Assembly: GCA_016808115.1 (NCBI GenBank)
Contig: JAEQBH010006824.1
Coordinates: forward strand, 1-64,000
Length of the DNA stretch: 64,000 bases
Direction of reading: 5' to 3'
From: Tetrastigma voinierianum
Lineage: Eukaryota; Streptophyta; Magnoliopsida; Vitales; Vitaceae
How positions within the stretch are numbered: position 1 is the first letter of the stretch; every line of letters starts with the position of its first letter. Below are positions 1 to 11,217 of this stretch, piece after piece. A model generated the notes under the pieces. The model was not told the DNA's origin. It made no database searches and was given only the letters and a program-made list of their open reading frames with translations. The position numbers and the translations under genes were made by a program.

Positions 1-273
1 TCTACTCATGCAACCTTGTGTCTCATGAATACATGTTATCGGTGGCTTTTGTCACATCATATGTCATTTAAGGCACGATGCTCGGTGCCTCGAGAAAAAG
101 CACGATGCAAATTTTGGTGTCTCGGAATTCGACGAAATTCGACGTGTGCTTCGATTTCGCGAGGCGATTCAACGGTGAAGTCCGTTTCATCGTCGAGATC
201 TATAAAAATTCACGATTTTTACGAAATATTTGATTTTGCCATTTTCGAAAATTGGAATTTTCCGGGTCTTACA
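1..273 (-). mobile_element. 5' end of a chromovirus-type LTR, cut by the window edge
   Basis: Read on the minus strand, the segment starts at 273 with TGTAAGACCCGG, a typical LTR start, exactly where the copia RNase H reading stops. About 70-100 bp inside lies a block around GAAACGGACTTCACCG (172-205) that recurs near the starts of the LTRs at 35249-38138 (minus) and 53593-56911 (plus), so the three are related. The other end is outside the window, so solo LTR and full element cannot be told apart. Family assignment to Ty3/gypsy chromoviruses is inferred from the LTR start and from similarity to those two LTRs. Confidence 0.6.
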
Positions 274-499
274 AGTGCTTTGTGCTCTACTAATAGCAGA
301 TTGACTATCGCAATGTATGCAAATTGAAGGCACAGGCTTTGGCCATCTCGGAATATCCTCTAAGAAGTGGCGTAACCATTCTGCCTCTTCCCCACATTTG
401 TCTAATGCTATAAACTCAGATTCCATTATGGATGCGGCAATGAACTATTTGTTTTAGGGATTTCCATGAGATTGCTCCTTCCTAATGTAAACACATAGC
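274..499 (-). pseudogene. Ty1/copia RNase H fragment (Tork/TNT1-like), left part
   Basis: The minus-strand translation gives ESEFIALDKCGEEAEWLR followed by HCDSQSAISRAQS, the RNase H segment of Tork/TNT1-type copia polyproteins, where it would degrade RNA in the RNA:DNA hybrid during reverse transcription. Upstream codons (about 430-499) still match the FTLG..AISWKS stretch but with frameshifts. The reading is broken at 273 by an LTR and at 499 by the insertion of Athila 1. The rest of the same domain resumes at 62079 on the same strand, so the two pieces were once contiguous. Dead remnant. Confidence 0.85.
495..499. repeat. Target-site duplication of Athila 1, left copy (ATAGC)
   Basis: ATAGC abuts the first preserved base of the Athila 1 LTR and pairs with ATAAC at 62074-62078, immediately after the 3' LTR. 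Both copies fall on the same copia RNase H codons (Gly-Tyr), which supports the junction although one base differs. Confidence 0.65.
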
Positions 500-654
500 G
501 ATGATCCCCAAGCTCATATATTTTAAACCCATTTTCATGCATATTTGAGGCTTAAAAAGTTCAATTTAATGTTAAATTATGGAATCTTCACCTAGATTTA
601 TGTTTTGCGAAATTAAGGAAAATAAGGTGAAGGATTTGACATTGCAGAAAGGCG

Positions 655-1377
655 GCGATGTCGCGACGTGTTATTTGAAGATGTCGTGACATTGGATTTC
701 CAATGTCGCGACATCGTGTGGAACATGACTGATGTCACGTCGGATGAAGTGTAAAGAATAGAGATTACCAATGTCGATGACATCACGAGACATCGCACGA
801 CATTGCTTCTGACCTTACACTAGACTATCACTCGAGAAATGATGTTGCGACATGACAACTCAATGTCACAACATCATTACATAGCTTCAGTAGTAAACCG
901 ACATCAACACTCAATGTCGCGACATCAAAACATAGCTTCAGTGGTAAAACGGCATCAACACTCAATGTCGCGACATCACAACAACAATGTTGTGACATCA
1001 GAAAAAGGCCTAAATGGCGAAGATCTCGCGATGTCGCGACATCACGACCCGATGTCGTGACATCACATCAGGCTTCCGAATATCAACTCAATGTTGTGAC
1101 AACGGGTTAGTAATGTCAAAACTGACAAGCGGAAACAATAAAGAATTGAATATGTAATGTCGTGACATCAAGCGTCGAGGTCATCAAAGTTATTAATATT
1201 GAAGCGATGTTGCGACCTTTAGAGTGATCCACGACATTGCATCTCGATATTCGCCATGGCGTTTCTAACTTAGAATGCGAAATTGCCTATGATTTTCAAT
1301 GTCGTGACACCGGATTTGATCCACGACATAGTAGCTCCGATGTCGTGACATTATTCTGACATTGCCGCGACATCGAG
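655..1377. repeat. Array of palindromic RATGTCGCGACATC motifs in U3
   Basis: At least 16 copies of a 12-14 bp inverted-symmetry motif are scattered over 720 bp, with irregular spacing (about 15-90 bp). Exact copies of ATGTCGCGACATC occur near 700, 921, 965 and 1031. Most variants differ at the central CpGs (TCGTGA, TCGCAA, TTGTGA). The array ends about 80 bp upstream of the TATA box. It accounts for the short MSRHH-rich ORFs in this stretch, which are not coding. Confidence 0.9.
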
Positions 1378-1455
1378 GAACTACAAGGTAGAATTTTTTC
1401 TTGGGCTTTTGAAGAATTTCATGATTTCGCCTCGTTTTGAGCTAGCATTAAAGCC

Positions 1456-1463
1456 TATAAATA
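1456..1463 (+). promoter_or_regulatory. TATA box of Athila 1 5' LTR (TATAAATA)
   Basis: TATAAATA followed by AGAAGCTCCTAGGGAGGAGT. The same block is conserved at 60521 in the 3' LTR and sits directly downstream of the palindrome array, as expected for a U3/R core promoter. Confidence 0.7.
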
Positions 1464-2992
1464 GAAGCTCCTAGGGAGGAGTGCGTAGCTTTTCAACCGG
1501 TTTTCATCCAAGTTGTGCTTTTAGAGAAGCTGAAATCTCATTGTGTGTGTGTATATATATATATTTTGATTTGATTTTATTTGATTTTAGTTTTGTTTCT
1601 AGATTTATTTTTCCTTTTTTTAGGATTAGAGTAGTGGATCGAGCTAGATTGATTGTAAATCAAGCTTCATTTGTATGTATGAACTTTAATGGAATCGGGA
1701 AATTTTGGAATTCATTTTTATCGATTACGATTACAATTTCAATGAATTTGTTTGATCGACTAGTCATTGTTATTTATAATTTAGTATTGAGCTAAGCTCC
1801 TTTGGGAAGCATCTATTGTTTTGATTGTTGTTTGTAGTATTTTTATTGTTGTTTGGGAATGAAAATGGAGTAATTTAATTGGTATACCTCTTACATTGGG
1901 TTGTTCGAATATAAGTGTTCTATACCCGAAAGTGTTGTATGTGTTACGATTTCCGGATCCCCTAAGTGACATAGGGATGGATGACACAGACGAGAAGCGA
2001 TCACTTATGGGTATATTATGCGATATTCATAGAACCTGGCACTCTAAAGATCACTTTGATACATCAACGGTGATGTTAACCTCGACTTGAGGTTCCCTCA
2101 CGGGTGGCGAGTGTGTTCAGGCATGAAATTAAGCTCTTGATCTATCAGTTTAATCCTTAGAGTCTCACCTCAATTTGGTAGAATAATCTCGATCCGTGTT
2201 AGGTAGATTCTAATCAAGGAGAGTGCAATTTTGTCGAATTGATGGCGAGTACCAATTGTATTGGAGAAGGTTTGAATTATCTGTCTATGGGAAAAATAGT
2301 TTCAAGAGGGATTTGATCTGAGAAATGGTGGATCTTAGAGATAAAGGTCATAGGTAAATCTTTGGATCAGTTCACACAGAATATAAGAATATGTTCATCT
2401 GAGAGTGAAATGTGTAGTGTTCTGTAGAGCATTCGAGGCTACCGCTACCCTTCTCTTGGACAATTCAGTGTTCCATGACCTTAATTGTGGCTGCTGAACT
2501 TTGCAAATTGATAGTCATCTGTGATTTCTTTCGATGTTATTTCGGTTAAGTAAACTCCACACAATTCATATATTTAAATTCTTTTTTTTTATTACAAAAC
2601 CGGTATATAGAAAACCTTTTCATTCTATTTATTCTACTCTTGAAAGTTTAATCTCTTGGATATTAGAGGTTCAAATAACAATGATCTTAAGTAGTAGGGT
2701 AGTTGATTTTTAGATTTCATCAATCACAGCCAAGGCAGAAATCGGACTTATAGATCCACTTTATTACTGTATGACACAGTACCCTTTGCGATGATTTGGA
2801 AAAAAAACAATTTTTAATAGAATTGTATAAACAACAACAAAAAAAAGGTTTTATTTTTATATATGGTCTTAAAAAGTTTTTGGCAGCTTAGCTGATTATT
2901 TGGTCAAAATCGGGTCCCAGCCGAAGGTTTGAGCGCATTTGTTGAGACTTAACACAGTCTTTAGTAGCTACTCCGATTCTGAAACGAGTTTT

Positions 2993-3010
2993 TGGGCGCC
3001 GTTCTGGGGA
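2993..3010 (+). other. Primer-binding site, tRNA-Asp type (degenerate)
   Basis: TGGGCGCCGTTCTGGGGA resembles the Athila-class PBS TGGCGCCGTTGCCGGGGA, complementary to the 3' end of plant tRNA-Asp, with a few changes. It lies within 10 bp of the LTR end. Confidence 0.7.
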
Positions 3011-3227
3011 TTGAAGTAAAATTTAAAAGATCAATATTCTTGCGAAAGAGAGTTGCTAATTTAGACATTTTATCTTTCGCAAAAATTCTGAAAAATTTTT
3101 CAAAAATAATTTTAACAACGATGGATTGTTTGGCTATGATATCTTATATAGACTTATCATAATATATTTCATTTGTCTACTTATCTCACTTTGATCTTAG
3201 TGTATCTTTATTTGATCCAATTCTTAC

Positions 3228-4735
3228 ATGCAAAGCCGAAGCGAAGCGCTACCATTGGATAATGAGTTGGGAAAGAACAAATGAGAACCACGAAGAAAGT
3301 GAGAATTCTTTGAGCTCTTGTAAAGTGAAACACATCGAACATCGATTGTTGTAGTTGAAAGGCCTTAAAGGCAGAGAGAACTATGGAAGGATTTTTTTAA
3401 GAGACCTATCATCGGAGGTGAGTGATACGCAATCGGGAAGCCTACAAATAGAAGCAAATAACTTTGAGCCTAAAACACACTCATCACCATGGATCCATTA
3501 ACACACCCGGTACCTTTGGGCATCTAGTGAGGATCGATGAGCATGGGAAGGTTCTTGAGGATGGAAAATCTAGTGGCCGAATGGGGTCAACTTAGATGTT
3601 ATTAAGTTGTAGTTTATTCCCATTCTCATTGAGGATATTTGCGGTACACTTGGTTTGAGTCTCTACCTTATGGATCGGTAATGACATGGGGAGAGCTGGT
3701 TGAAGCTTACTTGAGTAGATTCTTCCCTCTTGCTCTCACTTCAGAGAGAAGGGGAGAAATTATATCCTTCAAGTAGAAAGAAGACAAATCTCTCTTCAAT
3801 GCTTAGGAAAGATACAAGTAGATACTAAGAAGATGCCTAATGCATGACATTGAGCAAATATTTTATATAGACATCTTAATCATGCCATGGATTACACATC
3901 AGGTATCATTGATGTAACTTTGTTATGGTGTATTGAGAGGAAGAGTGTTAGAAGAATGTCGGCTCATAGAAGATGCGGCTAAAAGAAATTATAGAGCTCC
4001 ATTTGAGACTTCGAGGGGAGCAACAATAGAATGAAGGGTGTGATTGAGCTAAACATGATGTCGTGATTGAAGGAAAGTTAGATGCACTAATGAGTAAGAT
4101 GGATCATGAAGAGAGTTCATTAAGCACGTGAAGTGGGAACTGTGGAAGGAGGTAAGCGGTACATAGCTGATGAGAGACTTGCTCATGAGGGTCCCTATTA
4201 GGTGCGGGAAGCAGTGTGGTGGCAACGGAAGCTGCAACCCCGAGTAGCCAATGACCTTGAACTGTACATGCACATGAGAAACCATGGGAACTTTTCTTAT
4301 GGAGTGGAGTCTGTGAGGTCGAGACTAGTACAAAACTTCCAACGTGGGGTATGCTCCACTGAGTTTCTGGAATGACGGCCCAAATGAGCGACGAGTTGAA
4401 AACCGGGGCCCCGAGGTCTAGTCTTTTGAGATTAGATGTTGAGCTTCATGGGTGGCTTGATAGGCTGTTGAATATACATGAGCGAGGAAGTTTCTTGAGC
4501 TAGCAACGTTCCGAAGCAAACACAAATGTGTTCAGGCTAACACGATGCATACGAAGAATCTAGAGACTCGGGTAAGGCAGTTAGCCCTGAATATGCAGAA
4601 TCAATCCAAGGATTCTTTCCCAAGTGACACCAAGAAGAATCCTAAAGACTATATGGCCATAACACTAAGGAGTGGAAGATAGCGGAAGAAAGAGAAAATG
4701 GTGGAGCTGAAGAACAATCTGAATGGCAAGAGAAT
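3228..4735 (+). pseudogene. gag: gag of Athila 1, degenerate
   Basis: A start at 3228 (MQSRSEALPLDNE) fits the usual Athila Gag beginning. Recognisable pieces in changing frames include SERRGEIISFK (3741-3773), an aligned ERYK/MHDIEQI stretch to about 3870, MHMRNHGNFSYG (4268) and the conserved Gag end MAITLRSGR (4653-4679), followed by a stop. Gag would form the virus-like particle in the cytoplasm. No long open frame survives; stops and frameshifts occur throughout. Assignment rests on the order of several family-typical motifs. Confidence 0.8.
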
Positions 4736-4805
4736 GTGACGGTTCGAATGGTGATAAAGTGAGAAATCAAAGGTGTAGAAAGAGGCGACAAGCGAAGAAA
4801 AAAAT

Positions 4806-5655
4806 TTGAAAAAGAAGAAGGAGGAAGTAGAGATATCGCCCTCTTATTATTTCCTCGAAGAATCTGAAGTCAGATGGATGATTAGTTTGCTAAATTCTTG
4901 GTTATGTTCGAAACTAGAAATCAACATTCCCTTTCTTGAGGCATTGACTCAAATGCCTCATTATGCCAAGTTTATGAAGGACATCCTGCGTAAGAAAATG
5001 AAGTTTGATGAAGAAGGAGTGGTAAGCCTATTAGCAACTTACGGTCTTGATGATCAGGAAGAACATGCCCACTAAAGATGCGGGGATCAGTAGCTTCACT
5101 ATTCCTTGCACCATAGGGAACTATGAATTTGGAAGAGCATTATTGTGTGATTATGGAGCAAGCATCAGCACGATGCCATTATCTATTATGAAGAGACTCA
5201 ATTTGGGGAGCTTACTCACGTAGCTATGACTAAGATGGCGAAAAGCATGGCTCAACCGTAAGGAATCTTAGAAGATGTATTGATCAAGGTGGGAAAATTT
5301 ATGTTCCCTGTGGACTTTGTTGTGATCGACATTGAAGTAGATAACCAAGTTCCACTATTGCTGGGCAGGCCTTTTCTTGCCATTGGAGCAACCTTGATTG
5401 ATGTCAAAAAGGGAGAGCTCACTCTTAGAGAGGGAGATGAAGAAGTACACTTCAACCTCAATCAAAGCTTGAAGCAGCTTGATTTTGAGAAAGCTGAATG
5501 TAAAACTGTTGAAATAGTAGTTCCCATCAGTTTTGAACTGATTTATTATTATAAGATTCAGAATTCAATAAATGAGAATATGATGAATTTCCAGTATATT
5601 GTGGATCTTGATGTTGAATATCTGAATGCTAGTCTTGAATTAAAGAAGCAATGAG
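4806..5655 (+). pseudogene. Protease region of Athila 1, first copy
   Basis: The 89-residue frame from 4806 has the pre-protease segment (EALTQMPHYAKFMKDILRKK). It is followed in other frames by IPCTIGNYEFGRAL and an active-site triad altered to D-Y-G (CDYGAS, about 5145). The 124-residue frame at 5280-5654 keeps LLLGRPFLA and the GELTLREGDEEVHF end of an aspartic protease. This enzyme would cut Gag-Pol. From 4971 on, the sequence is duplicated in tandem at 5701. The altered catalytic serine and the breaks make it non-functional. Confidence 0.8.
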
Positions 5656-5700
5656 TCGTCGGATAAAAGCGAGTGTAGAAAAACCAGCGACATTCGCGAG
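4971..5700 (+). repeat. Tandem duplication in the protease gene, unit A
   Basis: The stretch beginning TTTATGAAGGACATC at 4971 is repeated at 5701 with the same order of motifs and similar spacing (offset about 730 bp at the start, a little less at the end because of small deletions in B). Confidence 0.85.
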
Positions 5701-6405
5701 TTTATGAAGGACATCTTGAGTAAGAAAGGAAGTTTGATGAAGAGAGGTGGTAAGCTGTCGTGACTTGCGGTGCAGTGATCGAGAAGAACATGCCCAAAGA
5801 TCACGAGATCGAAGTAACTTCACTATTCCTTTACACCATATGGAACTATGAATTTGGAAGAGCATTGTGTGATTCTGGCGCAAGCATCAACTTGATGCCA
5901 TTATCTGTGGTGGAGAGGACTCAGTTTGGGGAAGCTTACTCCTACAACTATGACTCTATAGATGGCAGGCAGAACTATGGCTCAGCCAGAAGGAATCTTG
6001 GAAGATGTAGTATCTAGGTGGGAAAATTTATTTTCCTTGTGGTTTTGTTATGATCAGCATTGAATTAGATAAACAAGTTCCCTTCTTCTTTGGAGCAACC
6101 ACTCTTACCTTGGGCGACTTTGATTGATGTCAAGAAGGGAGAGCTCACTCTCAGAGTAGGAGATGAAGAAGTACACTTCAACTTGAATCAGAGTTTGAAA
6201 TAACCTAATTTTGAGAACTGTTGAAATAGTAGTTCCCATCAGTTTTGAATTGATTTATTATTGTAAGATTCAAAATTCAATGAATGAGAATATGATGAAT
6301 TTCCAGTATACTAAGGATCTTGATGTTGAATACCTGAATGGCAATCTCGAATTAAAAGAAATAGTACTAAGTCTGAATGAAAACAGTGTAGAAAAACCAA
6401 GTAGT
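5701..6405 (+). pseudogene. Protease region of Athila 1, second tandem copy
   Basis: This is a direct duplicate of 4971-5700. It keeps an intact-looking catalytic motif CDSGASINLMPLSVV (5868 onward, DSG at 5871-5879), whereas unit A has DYG. Downstream codons for GRPF are disrupted but GELTLR-like sequence and the YYCKIQNSMNENMMNFQY segment are clear (6211-6365). The second unit runs straight into the RT region, so it is the copy in the normal position. Frameshifts near 6020 and 6100 break it. Confidence 0.8.
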
Positions 6406-6409
6406 AGTG

Positions 6410-7673
6410 AAGAGAAGATACAAGAAGTAGAAATGAGTTATGAAGGGTTAATTCTGAAGGAATTACCCAAGCATTTGAAATATGCCTTCTTAGGATTTGA
6501 AAGAGCATAACCAGTAATTATAGCAGCTGACTTGACAGAAGTGAAAGAGTAGAAACTGATTAAAATTCTCAAAAAGTATAAGGAAGCCATAGCTTGGTCA
6601 GTGGAAGACTTGAAAGGGATTAGTCCTGCAATTTGCATGCATAAAATCCTCTTGGAGGATAGTGCAAAAACTCAATGAACATTAGAAGGATAAATCCAGT
6701 TACTAAAGAAGTTGTCAGAAAAGAAGTGCTTAAGTGGTTGAATGCAAGATTTATTTATGTTATCTCAAATAGCCCTTGGGTGAGCCCAGTTCATGTGGTT
6801 CCCAAAAAATGTGGATTCACAGTCATCGAAATGAGAAGAGATGAATTAGTTCAGCGAAGCGCAGCGGGATGAAGAGTATGGATTGGCTATAGAAAATTGA
6901 ACACTACAACCGAAAGGATCACGTTATCCTTTGCCTTTTGTGATCGAATCTTTTGGAGCGAGGTTGGTAGGACACTCTCATTTATGTTTTCTTGATGGAT
7001 ATTCTTGATATGTCAGTTCTGTAGCCATAGGACTAGGAAAGACCACCTTTACAGGTGCTTATGGCACCTTTTCTTTAGAAGGATGTCATTTGGATTATGT
7101 AATGTTCATCCACCTTTTAAAGGTATATGATATCCATGTTCTTAGATTTTGGTGGAAGAGGCTATGGAAATCTTGTGGATGACTTCTCCAATTTATGGAT
7201 CAATTTAGAAATTGCTTGGCATTTAGAAGTGTACTTCCAAAGGTGCCAAGACAAAATCTAGCTTTGAATTAGGAAAAAATCATCTTATGGTAGCGAAGGT
7301 ATTGTCTTGGGCGTAAAATTCTGGCTGGACTTTAGGTTGACAGCGAAAGTTATTTGTTATTAAGACTCTAATGGCACCTCTTTTAATTAAAGGGATTAGA
7401 AGTTTTGGGACATTCTGGATTCTATAGAAGATTTATAAAAGACTTCTAAAAATTTCCAGTTATTATCTGGCTTCTTTGGATAAGGATGCAAAATTTGATT
7501 TTGATGAATCATGCAGGTCTGCATTTGAAGAAATAAAACCAGATTGTTTACAGCTCCCATCATGGCAACACCAAAGTGGAACAAAGATTTTGAGATCATG
7601 TGTGATGTTAGTGACTATGTAATGGGAGCAATGTTGGGACAAAGAATAAAGAAAATTTTCAGAGCTATATACT
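6410..7673 (+). pseudogene. Reverse transcriptase and start of RNase H of Athila 1
   Basis: The reading starts with LPKHLKYAFLG (6460-6500) and the Athila linker, then INPVTKEVVRKEVLKWLNA and SPWVSPVHVVPKK (6690-6830). YPLPF, CFLDGYS and the polymerase box LVDDFS (7172-7189) follow in other frames. The thumb/connection and the RNase H start (CDVSDYVMGAMLGQR, about 7600-7650) follow. At 7674 the RNase H is broken by the Tekay element; it resumes at 21451 after the target duplication. RT would copy element RNA to DNA in particles. Many stops; dead. Confidence 0.85.
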
Positions 7674-7678
7674 ATGCT
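7674..7678. repeat. Target-site duplication of the Tekay element, left copy (ATGCT)
   Basis: ATGCT directly precedes TGTAGC, the 5' LTR start, and pairs with ATGCC at 21446-21450 after the 3' LTR. Skipping the element restores the reading of the Athila RNase H (Tyr-Tyr-Ala into Asn-Lys-Thr). Confidence 0.8.
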
Positions 7679-9967
7679 TGTAGCATGAAAGTACTCTAAC
7701 GAGTTTTATAACATACTCGAGGTGTAAAATAAATTAAATTATATTTTTAGGAGTTTGACAAGAACCAAATAAATTTGGTAAAAATGTTAAATGTGAAGAC
7801 TAAGGGTCATAAATGAGTAATGTAAGTGCCAAAGTATAAATGAGATGAAATGAAGAGGAAATAAAGCTTTAAAATGAAAAAAAAAAATGAGAAATGATGA
7901 ATTAGTGTGTAGCCAAACATGGTCTTAGTCATGTAATGGACAAAAGACCAATTTTTGGTCTTTGAATGCCATAACCCACATTTTAGGCAAAGGGGAGAGG
8001 AGAGCTAGGGCACACTACGATTGAGGAAGAAGAGAGGAACTTGGTGATTTTATAATGGGATAGGGATTTAGGTGATCAAAAGAAGAAACAACGAAGAAGA
8101 AGATTGAAAGAGATTTGAGGTAAGTAAACCAAACCCTAACCCCCATTTTCTTGTATTTGGGTTGGGGAAAACCCAAAATTTGAATAAAAGTGTTTTTATT
8201 GGTTTCTCTAAGTTGTTTGATTGGTTGTGGTCCTCAAATGAGGATCTTTTGTATAAAAGAAATGTTGGGTTTTTAGGGGAAATGCTGTCAAAATTTTCTC
8301 AAAATCCATGTTTTTGGTTTGGCCATAACTCGGCCATAACTCATTCGAATTGATTGATTTAAATTTATGGGTCAACTAGACTTCTAGGAGAACAAATATC
8401 CCTGAAATAGGTGTATCCAAATTTGGATCCCATTGGACCCATAAATTCGTCAAAAGTGAGGCTTTTGTTTTCGTGTCAATTTTGGTTCAGTTTGATATAA
8501 TTTTGGCGTTTGGAACAGTTTAGGCCATAACTTGGCCATCACTTATCCGAATTTAGTGATTCAAATTTCTGGGTAAACTAGACTTCTAGGAGAACAAATC
8601 TCCCTGAAATAATTGTATCCAAATTTGAACCCCATTAAACCCAGAAAATTCGTAAAAATGAGGCATATCGATACCTAAAAAAAATGATAAGAATGATAAG
8701 AATGTCTAAGGATGAGGAAATGGGGAAAAATGAAAGGAACAACGTACCGGAAGGGAGTCGGGTAGAAATAAGATCTAAATAGAAACCTTAGAATACAGTA
8801 ATATATGATCATCATTTGTGATGGATTAGAATTTAACAGGAGAAAAGCACGAGTTGGTCGAATTAGAGGACATGAATCAAAAGGCAACTGATCTTTTACA
8901 GTTTGTTTCCAACTTTTCTCTCTTTAATTCCAAAGTGTTTTAATGATTTCAAAGTGATTTAAATTGATGAAATGATTTATAAGAAAAAGCATATTGATTT
9001 GTTTTAATTGATTTGAAGCGATTGATTGTGAAATGATTTGCATATGAAAAATTGCATGAGTATTGAAAATGAATTGTTAGTATAAATGTACATAATATAC
9101 TGTATTTTGCTATGAATGATTTGAACGCCCTTAATAGAATGTTAACTATTAAATTCGAGTTGAGGAAAGATTGGTTTACCAATAAAGGTCAAATTAGCAG
9201 TACTGCGAACGAACGTAATGATGTGTCACTCTGTATAGTAGCTTAGCGGGACAGTATCGATAGTGTTCACGAATTGATTTTCAATAACGGGTGTGTGTGA
9301 GGACCATACTATGTTATAAGACAAAATGTTTTTATATCGGCTGCGGCCAGCGAGATCATCTTGGTGATTCCGCTATCCTGTACTACTTAAGCATAAGTTA
9401 AAAGTCGTTAAGAAATGAGTGAAATGATAAGAAAAATTGTGAAATGCATAGTTTGTTTTGGTGATTTGTACATAAGTGCTGTTGGAATGATTAATAAGCG
9501 TAAATGAATGTATATGAAATAGATATATGTATTGTATTGGATTGATCATTGAGTTAAAAGCATTGTTTAGAAAAGTGCATGATTTGTATTAAAGCGAAAT
9601 GGAAAGAGAGAACTATATAGAACCACTAAGCATGAAAATGCTTAAGCGCGTTAATTTTATCATCAGCGTAGGTCATAGAAGAACAAGTCTGAGGGCGTAG
9701 ACCGCGAGTGAATCGAGTCATCGTCAAAGTCACATAGAGGGATAAGTAAAGCCGTCACATGCGTACATGAGATTATTGACTCATTTTGTAAAACACTATT
9801 ATGAAAATTAAACTACGATTATGTTTTGTAAATATTGGATCTGAACGGCTAATAATGTCACCGCATTGTACAAAAGGTGGGAAATGGATCAAATGGGCGT
9901 AGAAATGCCACATTAGATAAAAAAAAAAAAGTTTTGTGATGAATGATGGGCCCCCTTTATGTTAAAG

Positions 9968-10018
<51 letters not shown>

Positions 10019-10165
10019 TCATTAGTATTTGAAATGTGTTTGGAAAAGTAATTATAATTGGATTATTTGAAATGATTAAAAAAAAAAAAAAAGAGTGAGG
10101 ACCTTGTCCTCGGGTCCGAGTTCGGCCTTCGGGTTGGGTCGGGTACGACGGCGCAAGCTGTCACA
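7679..10165 (+). repeat. 5' LTR of the Tekay element
   Basis: Aligns with 18939-21445 over its whole length: shared blocks include GGTGTAAAATAAATTAAATT, GACTTCTAGGAGAACAAATA, ATGGGCCCCCTTTATGTTAA and the GGGTCGGGT end. A TA microsatellite at 9970-10015 is present only in this copy. Confidence 0.88.
9970..10015. repeat. (TA)n microsatellite in the Tekay 5' LTR
   Basis: About 23 TA units. The same site in the 3' LTR (about 21281) holds only a short CATATATATT stretch, so the expansion came after insertion. Confidence 0.95.
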
Positions 10166-10172
10166 ATTTTAG

Positions 10173-10192
10173 TGGTATAAGAGCCTAGGTTT
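10173..10192 (+). other. Primer-binding site, initiator tRNA-Met type
   Basis: TGGTATAAGAGCCTAGGTTT differs slightly from the chromovirus PBS TGGTATCAGAGC, complementary to the plant initiator tRNA-Met 3' end. It begins 7 bp after the LTR end. Confidence 0.8.
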
Positions 10193-10499
10193 AGGCGATT
10201 CTACAAAATGATTTTTGAAATTGTTTATGACATGCATTGCATTTGCATATAAAGGATGACGTGACTTTGATGCGGATCTTGTCGGTCTTAATAGGTTAAG
10301 CATGGATGGTTCGAGGACCACGAATGGGGTCGGAGGTGACTCGAGTCGTGCGATAGCCTGTTGGTGTGGAAGGTGGGTAAGCATCCCATGCTCCATCGAT
10401 TAGTGAGCAAGGTCAAGTAGCAGGAAGTGCTATGGATATCCTCCGGCGGATACTTCAGTGCGCAGGAGCGGCACAACCAGGCTGCGGTTGTGCCTCGGT

Positions 10500-11217
10500 A
10501 AGCCATAGAGAATGACAAATATGGAGGCCTATGGATTTCCTTGGGAAGAAAGATGGCCCGAGCCTTCCATGGTGGAAAATTGGCTTGAAAGGCGAAGAAT
10601 CTTTGCGGCAAAATGCATTGCCCACAAGAAGAGAATTCAGGAGATGTACGACCTCACTTCTCTGAATGGCTTATCAATGGTGGGTTTCCATGACTAGGAC
10701 CGCTTTCAGAGTCATTACATGGGGAGTTCTTCTGGCGAATTCGGGGAAGCGATATGTGGGTCGTATTTATTTGAAGCTGATATAGAGACGAGTTTCATAA
10801 TTTGAAACAAGTGGATGAGTGTGATTGGTATGTGGAGAGAATTCACCCGATTGAGCAAGTATGCTCCCGAGATGCTAGTGACTGAGGAAGAGAAATGTTG
10901 CAAGTTTGGAGATGGCCTTAATGACCATATTCGGGCCCATGTCATAGGATTTTGCCATGATGACTTTTCTAAAATTGTGACATGTGCTCTAAATTTTGAA
11001 AGAGTATTAAGAGTGCGAAAGAGAAAGAAGACGGGAGTAAGAAAGACGGCCACGGACGGTCGAGTTCTTATCGGCACAGGAGTAAAAAGTCGAGAGGATC
11101 ATGAGGTTCTAATCGGCCCTACGACTCGGGGGTTGGCTCTGTCGCACCCTCAGCCCTTGGCGAATGAAGGGGCGCGAAACTATAATGGGACTCTTTACTT
11201 TCTTTTTCAGACATAGG
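10500..11217 (+). pseudogene. gag: gag of the Tekay element, 5' part
   Basis: Frames at 10512-10697 and 10815-11216 give an amino-terminal helical segment and the typical core REFTRLSKYAPEMLVTEEEK followed by FGDGLNDHIRAHVIGFCHDD and FERVLRVRKRKK. This is the retrotransposon Gag domain (UBN2-like) that builds the particle. A frameshift lies between the two frames (about 10700-10810). The gene is broken at about 11217 by a minus-strand LTR and resumes at 13291 with the zinc knuckles. Confidence 0.85.

Larger units (their letters stand above)
500..2986 (+). repeat. 5' LTR of Athila 1
   Basis: About 2.49 kb, colinear with 59572-62073: shared stretches include the start (TATTTTAAACCCATTTTCAT), the palindrome array, the TATA region, and the end just before the PBS. 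The two LTRs differ by many substitutions and short indels, so the insertion is old. U3 holds the palindrome array at 655-1377 and a TATA box at 1456. Confidence 0.85.

Noticed and set aside
839..1060. 73-residue frame rich in MSRHH repeats
   Set aside because: Produced by the palindrome array in the LTR; the same array gives short frames on both strands and in the 3' LTR.
655..1377. CRISPR-like array
   Set aside because: Plant nuclear context, repeat of only 14 bp, variable spacing, many diverged units, no cas genes; it is part of an LTR.
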